Below are positions 16,458 to 23,173 of a DNA stretch of 24,535 nucleotides, piece after piece. The position numbers and the translations under genes were made by a program. The stretch spans positions 1 through 24,535 of the forward strand of contig CBDUQU010000030.1 in NCBI GenBank assembly GCA_965369445.1, written 5' to 3'. Positions within the stretch are counted from its first letter, which is position 1. Each line of letters starts with the position of its first letter. Under the pieces are notes generated by a model. It was not told the DNA's origin. It saw nothing but the letters and a program-made list of their open reading frames with translations, and did no database searches. This DNA comes from SM23-73-3 sp965369445 (GTDB taxonomy: Bacteria; Zixibacteria; MSB-5A5; SM1-73).

Positions 16458-17690
16458 ATGCTTATTCCCGTCCGAATCTATGTCGACTACAAAGAAGACT
16501 ATCCCGTAACCTTAGCTTTGATCGGGATAAACCTCCTGGCGCTGATACCGGTGCTTCTGACATCCTGCGAAGCGAAGATGGCACTCTTCCTGAATTGGGG
16601 TCTGGTCCCTTCCTCGCCTCATCTACATAACTTCATCACCCACATGTTCATGCACGGTGGGATATTTCACTTCGTCTTCAACATGCTCTTCCTGTGGCTG
16701 TTCGGCAAGGTGGTGGAGAGCATATTCGGGCATTACAGATTCTTACTTTTCTATTTCGGCGGAGGCGTAACCGCGGCGCTCACTCATATGGCAATCTGCC
16801 ATCTTACCGGAACAGGTCTGGACATACCCATGGTGGGCGCATCCGGAGCCATCGCCGCAGTCCTTGGGGTCTTTCTGATCAGGTACTATTTCGTCAAGAT
16901 CGAGATGCGCTGGTTTTTCTTCTTCTTTCTCTTCTTCAGGATATACACCTTTCATCTGAAAGCCTGGATCTTTCTGCTGGGCCTGTGGTTTGTTCCCCAG
17001 TTGATCTTCGGACTTCTGACCCTGGGTTGGTTCACGCCGGTGGCTTACTGGGCGCACATCGGAGGATTCGTCTTCGGAGCCATTCTGGGACTTCAGATGA
17101 ACCTCCTGAAGGAGGCGAAATCGGAGGTGCTGTATCTCAAGGGGCAAGGCGCTTCCTGGAGCGGCGACGAGAACTCCCGGATGCATCTCAAGCAGAGCAT
17201 CGGTGCCTCGCCGAAGAACATCAAACCGCGTCTGGAACTGGCTCAAAGTTACATCACGGCGGGGAAGTTCGATCAGGCGGGGAAGGAGTATGTCGAGGCA
17301 TTCAACGTTCTATACGAACACGGCGAGATCGAAGAAGCACTGAGGGCTTACGACATGGCCTTTGCTTTGAGCCACGACGAGTTGATCCTATCCGAGGAGA
17401 TGGAATTTGAGATAGCCAACCAGTGCAGTAAGTACGCCAACTACGAGTTGGGATGTCAGATTCTCCAGAAACTCCATCGACTCAGGCCGGAGCACCCCAA
17501 AAGCGAACAGATCATAGCCAAGTTGACCAGCCTCTGCTCCAGCAAGTTGGGACAATACGAGGAAGCGTGCGCCTACTTTAAAGAACTGAAAAGCAAGTAT
17601 CCTTACAGCAGATACCTCCAGATGTTGCAGTGGGAGATGAACCGTGTGAAACACCAACTGAGCACCCCTCGCCAAGAGATCTCTTCATAA
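16458..17690 (+). CDS. Rhomboid-family intramembrane serine protease with C-terminal TPR-like tail
   Basis: A polytopic membrane protein of 410 residues. The first about 215 residues are a rhomboid domain: HGGIFHFVFNM (His66, His71, Asn75), the catalytic Ser in GASG (Ser129) and the catalytic His in AHIGGFVFG (His200). Hydrophobic segments lie at about 17-36, 63-85, 95-115, 126-145, 150-160, 168-190 and 192-212. The aromatic run RWFFFFFLFF at 151-160 is unusual. Rhomboids cut transmembrane substrates within the bilayer. The remaining about 180 residues are soluble and helical, with TPR-like repeats (AQSYITAGKFDQAGKEYVEA, then EALRAYDMAF), probably cytoplasmic and serving protein contacts. AAAGGA precedes the ATG. 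It stands alone between the peptidase array and the opposing HtrA gene; substrates are unknown. Confidence 0.9.
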   Translation: MLIPVRIYVDYKEDYPVTLALIGINLLALIPVLLTSCEAKMALFLNWGLVPSSPHLHNFITHMFMHGGIFHFVFNMLFLWLFGKVVESIFGHYRFLLFYFGGGVTAALTHMAICHLTGTGLDIPMVGASGAIAAVLGVFLIRYYFVKIEMRWFFFFFLFFRIYTFHLKAWIFLLGLWFVPQLIFGLLTLGWFTPVAYWAHIGGFVFGAILGLQMNLLKEAKSEVLYLKGQGASWSGDENSRMHLKQSIGASPKNIKPRLELAQSYITAGKFDQAGKEYVEAFNVLYEHGEIEEALRAYDMAFALSHDELILSEEMEFEIANQCSKYANYELGCQILQKLHRLRPEHPKSEQIIAKLTSLCSSKLGQYEEACAYFKELKSKYPYSRYLQMLQWEMNRVKHQLSTPRQEISS

Positions 17691-17730
17691 AACCACATTC
17701 TAAGTCATATTTATCATACCAGACGTGCTG

Positions 17731-17865
17731 CGGGGTAGGGGCTTGCCCTGAGGAGCCAAGCCGAAGGGCTTGTCCTGAGGACTTAGACCGAAAGGCTTGT
17801 TCTGAGGACTTAAACCGAAGGGCTTGTCCTGAGGACTTAAACCGAAGGATACCCCGCAACAACAG
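17731..17865. repeat. 27-bp tandem repeat element bounded by inverted CGGGGTA/TACCCCG
   Basis: The 27-bp unit starting CCGAAGGGCTTGTCCTGA occurs at 17761-17787, 17788-17814 (two or three changes) and 17815-17841. A diverged partial copy lies before it (17739-17760) and a truncated one after it. The array is framed by CGGGGTA (17731-17737) and TACCCCG (17850-17856). The same unit, end sequence and 27-bp period occur inverted at 24301-24375. The array keeps an open frame only because 27 is a multiple of three. The rest of the spacer from 17691 to 17972 shows no gene. Confidence 0.8.
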
Positions 17866-17915
17866 TTGGGCTGTCAGGCTTCTTACTATAGAATCATTCG
17901 TCCAGACATAAGTCA

Positions 17916-17950
17916 ACCCCAACTCTCAGCAAGCTGGAGCCTTTGTTTCG
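17916..17950 (+). terminator. Degenerate terminator-like hairpin downstream of the rhomboid gene
   Basis: CCCCAACTCTCAGCAAGCTGGAGCC followed by TTTGTTTCG resembles the A3 terminator with several stem mismatches. It is oriented to stop + strand transcription between the convergent rhomboid and htrA genes. The stem is weak. Confidence 0.35.
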
Positions 17951-17963
17951 TGCAAAATCGACG

Positions 17964-17981
17964 AAAAACTCTTTAGAGTTC
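17964..17981 (-). terminator. Possible weak terminator overlapping the htrA stop codon
   Basis: On the - strand AACTC-TAAA-GAGTT forms a 5-bp stem followed by TTTT. It overlaps the htrA stop codon (17973-17975). The stem is short, so termination here is uncertain. Confidence 0.3.
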
Positions 17982-19499
17982 CAAAGAGACAAAATACAGA
18001 GCACCATCGCGTTCGATCAACAGAATCAGCCAGTCTCTACTTCCTATCCGCTTGATCAGCTTCTCATAATTCTCAACGTTTCCGATGCGCTGGTCGTTGA
18101 TCTGCCGGATTATATCTCCTACCTCCAGACCAGCTTGGTAAGCGACACTGCCCTTGTCCACCCCGGCCACGACCACTCCTCTTCTATCGTTTGTTCCCAG
18201 CCGGTAGGCAAGAGCGGAGCTTATGTTGGCCAAGGTTAGTCCCAGCCTGCTCTCCGAGCCTTCGCTTGGTTGACCGGGAAGCGTCTCCGGCACCAGACGG
18301 GCGTTTATCGTTTTACCGTCACGCAGAAAAACAATATCCAGGGTTTGGCTCACTCTTGCCAGGTAGGCCAAATCCTCCCAGTCGCTCAAGGTTCTGATCT
18401 TCTGATCGTCCACCTCGACTATCACGTCCTTCACCTTCAGTCCCGCTTTCTCGGCCGGACTGTTATCCTCCACATCCGATATGATGACCCCCTGTGCTTT
18501 TTCCAGATCCAGGCTCTGAGCCAGGATGGGGTTGAGTTCCTGAACTCTGGCACCGATCCAAACCGGTATGATTCTTCCGTAATCGATCAGATCCGAAAGC
18601 AGCGCCTTGGCCCGATTGATGGGGATGGCAAAGCCGATGCCTTCCGACCCCCGGCTGGTGGTGAAGATGAAGGTGTTGATTCCGATCACCTCTCCGGAGG
18701 CGTTGACCAGAGGCCCGCCCGAGTTTCCCGGATTGATGGCTGCATCGGTCTGAATCATCTTTCTGTATATCTGAACCTGTCCCCTCTCTCGCTTGATGTC
18801 CCGGTTGACCGCGCTTATGACCCCGACCGTTACCGTGGGGTTGGGATCATCTAAGAGGTAGCCGAAAGGATTGCCCACCGCTATGGCCCATTCACCGGTA
18901 ATCAGATCGCCGGAATTTCCCAAAGCCACCCAGGGCAGATCCTCAGCGTCTATCTTTATCACCGCTAAATCCGAGGCCTCATCGAAGCCTGTCACCGTCC
19001 CCTCATATTCCTGCCCCGTAGTCAGGGTTACCTTCAATTGATCCGCTTCTCTTATCACGTGTGCGTTGGTCAGTATGTACCCGTCCGGATTGATGATGAA
19101 TCCCGAGCCGATGCCGTACACCTTCTCCTTGTATTCCCTGGGACGAAAGAACCTTCCCCAGAACTCATCTCCAAACGGGGAAAAGAAGGGGCGCTGCCTG
19201 ACCACCCTTACCTGCACCACGCTGATGGACACCACCGCCGGCCCTACCTTCTGCGCCGCCCGGACGATGGCATTCTGCCGACTGTTTGTTATCTCATCTT
19301 CAAGGGAAGCGACTGTTTGCAGCATGTTTGGCGATGGTAGGGGAAAATTTCCCTCCGCCGCTTTTTCAGGACCGGTCGAGAAAGGAGGATGGAAGAACCC
19401 GAAGGCATAGAGCAGAATCAATATGACCGCTCCAGCCAGCATACCGAAGAGGACCGAAAAGAAGGTTACGCCGACCTTCTTACTGTTGGCTGTTGACAT
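17973..19499 (-). CDS. htrA: HtrA/DegP-family periplasmic serine protease with two PDZ domains
   Basis: A membrane-anchored quality-control protease of 508 residues. I chose the ATG at 19499 because GAGGG lies about 8 bases upstream; a TTG two codons earlier has no such spacing. One N-terminal membrane span (about residues 9-36) places the rest in the periplasm. The trypsin-like S1C domain keeps the full triad: His about 147 in TNAHVI, Asp about 177 in SDLAVIKID and Ser about 260 in GNSGGP. An aromatic insert (RPFFSPFGDEFWGRFF) precedes the GSGF strand, as in the LA loop of the family. PDZ1 spans about 313-403 and PDZ2 about 413-506. HtrA proteins degrade misfolded envelope proteins and are often controlled by sigma-E-type factors. 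Here it is the last gene of a - strand run that begins with an ECF sigma factor, which fits mucD-type context. Confidence 0.95.
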   Translation of the reverse strand: MSTANSKKVGVTFFSVLFGMLAGAVILILLYAFGFFHPPFSTGPEKAAEGNFPLPSPNMLQTVASLEDEITNSRQNAIVRAAQKVGPAVVSISVVQVRVVRQRPFFSPFGDEFWGRFFRPREYKEKVYGIGSGFIINPDGYILTNAHVIREADQLKVTLTTGQEYEGTVTGFDEASDLAVIKIDAEDLPWVALGNSGDLITGEWAIAVGNPFGYLLDDPNPTVTVGVISAVNRDIKRERGQVQIYRKMIQTDAAINPGNSGGPLVNASGEVIGINTFIFTTSRGSEGIGFAIPINRAKALLSDLIDYGRIIPVWIGARVQELNPILAQSLDLEKAQGVIISDVEDNSPAEKAGLKVKDVIVEVDDQKIRTLSDWEDLAYLARVSQTLDIVFLRDGKTINARLVPETLPGQPSEGSESRLGLTLANISSALAYRLGTNDRRGVVVAGVDKGSVAYQAGLEVGDIIRQINDQRIGNVENYEKLIKRIGSRDWLILLIERDGALYFVSLEL

Positions 19500-19529
19500 C
19501 TTCAAACCCTCGCAGAAACGATATTAAGA

Positions 19530-19570
19530 GGTCGGGATAGCTTTATGTGAGTCAACTCGCCATCCCGACC
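19530..19570. repeat. Perfect 9-bp inverted repeat between the YHS and htrA genes
   Basis: GGTCGGGAT (19530-19538) and ATCCCGACC (19562-19570) are perfect inverted repeats with a 23-bp loop. In the - strand transcript they could form a hairpin in the spacer before htrA, either as an attenuator or RNA-processing structure or as a DNA operator. No T run follows. Confidence 0.5.
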
Positions 19571-19619
19571 TGAATCTGACTGATTTGTCCCGGTGGAACC
19601 AAACCACCCTTGTCTTTAC

Positions 19620-19781
19620 TTATTTCTCCTTTTCCTCCACGTCTACGTATTTCCCGGGGTCCTCTTCGAACTTCCGTTTACAGTTGTCGTGACAGAAATA
19701 AAAGGTCTGGCCGTTGAAGACGCTCTTGGCGGGAGCGTTTTTCTCATCTATCTCCATCAGGCAAATGGGATCGACAACCAT
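19620..19781 (-). CDS. Small YHS-domain metal-binding protein (53 residues)
   Basis: A complete small gene of 53 codons plus stop. It starts at an ATG (19781) with GAGGAGG seven bases upstream, an excellent ribosome binding site. The product is essentially one YHS domain: VVDPICLMEID at the start (Cys7), NGQTFYFCHDNCKRKFEEDP in the middle (Cys30, Cys34) and KYVDVEE at the end. The spacing DPxC...YFCxxxC...FxxxP fits YHS proteins and the YHS modules of copper ATPases, where the cysteines are thought to bind metal. The usual Gly after the first Cys is Leu here. There is no signal peptide, so it is probably cytoplasmic. It lies 120 bp before htrA and 143 bp after the inactive HtrA-like gene, in the same direction. 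Its role in an envelope-stress locus is unknown; metal sensing or buffering is a guess. Confidence 0.85.
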   Translation of the reverse strand: MVVDPICLMEIDEKNAPAKSVFNGQTFYFCHDNCKRKFEEDPGKYVDVEEKEK

Positions 19782-19924
19782 CCTTGCCTCCTCACTTTTG
19801 AAGGTTTCGAATATTCAATTGGAGAACCTTCGACCCGTGGTTCTGGTCACCCCGCATGCATAACAGCCTCCATATTAAGTATACACCCGGAGGCGGCGAG
19901 AAGTTCAGGCAGAAATTGGGTTTT

Positions 19925-20950
19925 TCAGATTGACCGGTGGGGACATCTTCTCATTCCCAACCCATCATGCTCCACCGTTCGTACCAGAACATCCTTCTTT
20001 GCATTCGCCCTCTTGTGGATCACCCCCAGGAGGATATGAGACCCCACTTCGGTGGCGGAGATCAGCCTTCTAAGTTGGTCCGTACTTTCGACAGACTTTC
20101 CGTTGAAACTGACTATTCTATCCCCGGGATTCAATCCCGCTATGAAGGCAGGGCTCTTTTCGATCACCTCGGTGATCAAAACACCTTCCGAGGTTTTTCC
20201 CTTTTCGCAGGTGCCTGGCTTTGCCTCACAGAAGATTCCTATGCACCCCCTTTTTACCTGACCGTCTTTCTTGAGAACCTCGCTGACCCGCATGCAGGTT
20301 TTGGCGGGAAGGATGAAGACCACCCCTTCTCCCCCCTTGGGCACTCCCTCGGTCAGACCCAGAAGTTCTCCCTTGCGGTTGAATATGGGGGTGCCTCCGT
20401 GGTAGGGAACCACCGGACCATGCCATATCATCAGGCTCTCATCGTAGGCGTCGGCGCCTCCAATCCATGACTTGGTCACGGTCCCCAGGTTGACATCCAA
20501 ACCTTTGGAGTAATTGGTGTTTCCTAAGGCGATGCCAAGGCATCCGTTCTCTATTTCGCCCGCTTCCGATATGCGGACGGGCTTTAGTTCCTCCTGGTCC
20601 ACCCGAATCAAGCTGACGTTGGTTTCAAAGTCGCACAGGAACTCAACTATCTGGTCGTGCGTTATTACCCGCCCGTCCTGCAGCTTCAAAGTGACGTTAT
20701 CCACGTTGTCGAGGATGTTCTCAGTGGTAAGGATGTACCCCCCGTCAAGAATCACTCCGGAGCCGAACTTAAACTCTCCGGAGCTCTCATTCTTGGCCAT
20801 TATGCAGACCACCGAGGGGCCCGCCTTCTCCACCACCCTGGCCAAGTCCTCCTCTAAGCCCTCAAGCGAGCCACCGCCGCATCCCCCCCCCAGAATCGTC
20901 AGGCCCACAAGAAAGAGGAGAAGTGCCGCCTTCTTCCGTTTTGTCCTCAT
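19925..20950 (-). CDS. Catalytically inactive HtrA-like PDZ protein, probable lipoprotein
   Basis: 341 residues with the S1C plus single PDZ layout of HtrA, but no triad. Aligned with the intact HtrA next door, TNAHVI becomes TTENIL (His to Asn78), SDLAVIKID becomes TNVSLIRVD (Asp to Asn111), and GNSGGPL becomes YHGGTPI (Ser to Gly175). All three changes sit in otherwise conserved strands (GSGVIL, GYILTT, GIALGN), so this is a genuine pseudoprotease rather than a misread gene. The N-terminus is basic then hydrophobic and ends LGGGC at Cys24, an imperfect lipobox, so a lipid anchor is likely but not certain. The PDZ domain spans about 220-325 (GVLITEVIEKSPAFIAGLNPGDRI). It follows the anti-sigma gene by 94 bp. 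A ligand-binding, sensor or chaperone role is inferred. GGGGAG lies unusually close to the ATG. Confidence 0.85.
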   Translation of the reverse strand: MRTKRKKAALLLFLVGLTILGGGCGGGSLEGLEEDLARVVEKAGPSVVCIMAKNESSGEFKFGSGVILDGGYILTTENILDNVDNVTLKLQDGRVITHDQIVEFLCDFETNVSLIRVDQEELKPVRISEAGEIENGCLGIALGNTNYSKGLDVNLGTVTKSWIGGADAYDESLMIWHGPVVPYHGGTPIFNRKGELLGLTEGVPKGGEGVVFILPAKTCMRVSEVLKKDGQVKRGCIGIFCEAKPGTCEKGKTSEGVLITEVIEKSPAFIAGLNPGDRIVSFNGKSVESTDQLRRLISATEVGSHILLGVIHKRANAKKDVLVRTVEHDGLGMRRCPHRSI

Positions 20951-20996
20951 ACTCCCCTAAGCGTTCCCAAGTTTTGAAAAGCTCTTCCTCTCCTTC

Positions 20997-21016
20997 AAGC
21001 TGTGTTCGAACAGCTT
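20997..21016. repeat. 7-bp inverted repeat in the anti-sigma to pseudo-HtrA spacer
   Basis: AAGCTGT (20997-21003) and ACAGCTT (21010-21016) are perfect inverted repeats around GTTCGA, in the 94-bp spacer upstream of the inactive HtrA gene. It could be an operator or a leader hairpin; the function is unknown. Confidence 0.35.
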
Positions 21017-21044
21017 TCGAGGGGTCCTTTTCTTGGCACTCCTG

Positions 21045-21521
21045 CTATCTGCCCTCAAGGGTATAGATGGTTACCCCGTCGTTATCAATAGCAGAAAGCA
21101 GACCGCCCTCGTACACCACCAGGTTGTTTCTGAAGCCTTCCCTGTCCCCGGAGGAAAGAAAGCCCGGATACAGACTCAACGTCAACAGAGCGATCAGGGC
21201 GAAGGAGAAGACGTAGGCGGGAACCGGGCCCAGGATCGGAGTTCTGAACAAACTGGCAAGCCGTTCTGCCTTTGTTCTCACCCTGCTCCAGAAAGGAGGA
21301 GGCAGAATCCTTCTTTTCACATCAACTCGATAGCCCTTCCAGAATTCCTCCGATCCTTCGAAGTAACTGCCTTCTTTCAGCAGGTTCATCGACTTCAGGT
21401 AGAGGGCCAGATCGTAGGAGCAGCGAGGGCAGGAGTTAACGTGATCGTCCAGCATCTCCTTCTGGGGCGGGTTTAGCTCGGCATAACTGAGGACCAGCTT
21501 CTTTGCCTTTCTACACCTCAT
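21045..21521 (-). CDS. Zinc-finger anti-sigma factor with one membrane span
   Basis: 158 residues. The N-terminus has the layout of a zinc-binding anti-sigma domain: Cys3, then His27-x3-Cys31-x2-Cys34 (DDHVNSCPRC). In this family the helices before and around the zinc site bind the sigma factor. A hydrophobic segment at about residues 100-118 is a single membrane span, leaving a small periplasmic tail of about 40 residues (VVYEGGLLSAIDNDGVTIY). The start overlaps the end of the sigma gene by 11 bp, so the two are translationally coupled and almost certainly partners. Membrane anti-sigmas of this kind release their sigma after proteolysis or a conformational signal. A rhomboid protease and an HtrA are both encoded nearby, though a link is inference only. 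Confidence 0.87.
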   Translation of the reverse strand: MRCRKAKKLVLSYAELNPPQKEMLDDHVNSCPRCSYDLALYLKSMNLLKEGSYFEGSEEFWKGYRVDVKRRILPPPFWSRVRTKAERLASLFRTPILGPVPAYVFSFALIALLTLSLYPGFLSSGDREGFRNNLVVYEGGLLSAIDNDGVTIYTLEGR

Positions 21522-22200
21522 GCTTAATTCCCATCTTCTTCAAGAGTTCGGGATGATGCTTTGCCAACTCACTTCTAAGCTTCGATCGTGCTCTATGCAG
21601 ATACCAACGCACGGTGGCCTGCGGCATGTCGGTGATCTGGGCAACCTCTCTGATGTCCAATCCCTCCAGATCCCGCAGCACGAAAACCGACCTCTGTCGC
21701 GGGTTCAGTGCCCCCATGGAATCATCGATGGCCCATTTTATCAGGCTGCGCTGGTAAACTTTTTCTACATCCTGCTTTTTCTCCTTCAGTTCGCCGAAAA
21801 TATTGTCTAACAGCTCGTGCTTGTGCTTCTTGTGCTTCCGGATGAAATCGATGGAAGCGTTTATGGTTATTCTATAAAGCCAGGTGGAGAGCTTCTTGGT
21901 GGTGTCGAAGTTGACCAGGTTTTGATAGGTCTTGACGAATACGATCTGTGAGATGTCCTTGGCATCCTCATAATCTCCCACCATCTTATAAGCAATGCTG
22001 GCCACCTGGGTCTTGTATTTGTCTACAATCTGTTGAAAAGCAGACTCGTCTCCGTTCTTCGCCCTTTCTATGACAGCAAGCAGCTCGCTGTCTTCTGCGC
22101 TCGACTCCGTCCCCTCAGATTCCTGGCGATCATTCTTGGGATCGACATTCTTGCCTGCTTCTTTAACCAACTTGCGCTTGCCAAACTTGGCAGAGACCAT
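21511..22200 (-). CDS. ECF-type RNA polymerase sigma factor
   Basis: 229 residues, longer than a typical ECF sigma because of a charged N-terminal extension of about 37 residues. Region 2 lies at about 38-125 and contains DAKDISQIVFVKTYQNLVNF and STWLYRITINASIDFIRKHK, which bind core polymerase and the -10 element. Region 4 lies at about 156-211, with LNPRQRSVFVLRDLEGLDIREVA and a helix-turn-helix ending TVRWYLHRARSKL for the -35 element. GAAGG lies five bases before the ATG. The anti-sigma gene overlaps its 3' end. Genes further downstream (inactive HtrA, YHS protein, HtrA) are likely part of its regulon or operon, as in rpoE and algU loci. Which subgroup of ECF factors it belongs to cannot be told by eye. 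Confidence 0.93.
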   Translation of the reverse strand: MVSAKFGKRKLVKEAGKNVDPKNDRQESEGTESSAEDSELLAVIERAKNGDESAFQQIVDKYKTQVASIAYKMVGDYEDAKDISQIVFVKTYQNLVNFDTTKKLSTWLYRITINASIDFIRKHKKHKHELLDNIFGELKEKKQDVEKVYQRSLIKWAIDDSMGALNPRQRSVFVLRDLEGLDIREVAQITDMPQATVRWYLHRARSKLRSELAKHHPELLKKMGIKHEV

Positions 22201-22226
22201 CTAACCTTCTCTTTTTTGGTACGTTT

Positions 22227-22254
22227 CTGGTTAAAAGACCGTTTGTCAAACCAG
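22227..22254. promoter_or_regulatory. Inverted repeat upstream of the ECF sigma gene, possible operator
   Basis: CTGGTT (22227-22232) and AACCAG (22249-22254) are inverted around a 16-bp centre. They lie in the 61-bp spacer between the CDF stop and the sigma start. The - strand also shows TTGAAC and TTGACA hexamers here but no clear -10 partner, so I cannot assign a promoter firmly. If the sigma factor controls itself, its recognition site may be in this spacer. Confidence 0.3.
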
Positions 22255-22261
22255 GTTCAAG

Positions 22262-23173
22262 CTATTCTCGACCTTGCGTAAAGATACATTGGGCACTCTG
22301 TGTGGCACAACAGCCACACTCAAATTGTATGGTAGTGTGTTCGATGTTGAACTTCTCCTTAAGCTCTGAATGGATCTTATCCAGAACGCTCTGTGCGGAG
22401 TGAGTGGTCTGATCTCTTGTCATCACGTGGCAGGAGAGCGCGACATCCCGCGAGGAGACGCTCCACACGTGCAGCTCATGAACGTCCTCCACTCCCTCCA
22501 CCCCTCTCAAAACCGACTCCACTTCGGCCAGATTCACACTCCTGGGAACTCCCTCCAGAAGTATGTTGGCTGATTCCCGCAGGATACCGAAAGCTCCTCG
22601 CAGGATGATCAAACCTATCAACACGCTGATGATGGGATCGACGATGTAAAGCTGGGTGATAAGCATGATGATCCCACCTGCGATTACACCCACCGAGGCC
22701 AGCATATCCCCCAGCACGTGCAGAAAAGCGCTTCTGACATTTAAGCTGTGGTGTGAGATGCCCCTGAGTTTTGAGAAAACAATCAAGTTTACCGCGAGTC
22801 CGATTATCGCAATCACAAACATTTCGAGGCTCTTCACCTCCAGGGGTTCCCTGATCCGGTGGAAGGCCTCCACGAAGATCCATATGGCCACCAGAAAAAG
22901 GGTGACTCCATTTATTGTGGCTGCCAACACCTCCGCGCGTAGATACCCGAATGTCCTTTTCCGATCGGCCGGAAGACCGAGGAGGCTTAGGGCCAACCAA
23001 CTCAGCCCCAAGGCGAAAACGTCGGCAAAGACGTGACCGGCATCCGACAGCAGTGCCAGACTGTTGGTCAAAATGCCGCCGACTAACTCCAGAAGAAATA
23101 TCCCCAGAGTCAGCACGACTACGAATCTCATCCTCTTCACGACAAAGTAATGGGAGTGAGAATGACCGGCCAT
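22262..23173 (-). CDS. Cation diffusion facilitator (CDF) exporter, zinc type
   Basis: An inner-membrane metal/proton antiporter of 303 residues, normal for the CzcD/ZitB group. The N-terminus is His-rich (GHSHSH). Six hydrophobic spans follow, about 15-35, 45-65, 80-100, 115-135, 155-175 and 180-195. The transport site has the zinc-type His-Asp pairs: His47 and Asp51 in SDAGHVFAD, and His152 and Asp156 in LHVLGDMLAS. The cytoplasmic C-terminal domain (about 205-290) contains VHELHVWSV. It ends in a Cys-rich tail (FECGCCATQSAQC) that could bind metal. It lies 61 bp before the ECF sigma gene in the same direction and may be cotranscribed, though a separate promoter is possible. The ribosome binding site is weak (GGGTGA). 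Confidence 0.93.
   Translation of the reverse strand: MAGHSHSHYFVVKRMRFVVVLTLGIFLLELVGGILTNSLALLSDAGHVFADVFALGLSWLALSLLGLPADRKRTFGYLRAEVLAATINGVTLFLVAIWIFVEAFHRIREPLEVKSLEMFVIAIIGLAVNLIVFSKLRGISHHSLNVRSAFLHVLGDMLASVGVIAGGIIMLITQLYIVDPIISVLIGLIILRGAFGILRESANILLEGVPRSVNLAEVESVLRGVEGVEDVHELHVWSVSSRDVALSCHVMTRDQTTHSAQSVLDKIHSELKEKFNIEHTTIQFECGCCATQSAQCIFTQGRE

Noticed and set aside
16694..17410. 238-codon + strand frame overlapping the rhomboid gene
   Set aside because: The other frame has the catalytic Ser/His motifs and membrane spans. This one is basic, repetitive and lacks a start context.
17739..17856. Possible CRISPR array
   Set aside because: The units are contiguous 27-bp tandem copies without spacers, and no cas gene is present.
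18270..18854. 194-codon + strand frame opposite htrA
   Set aside because: It is antisense to the intact HtrA coding sequence and has no domain of its own.
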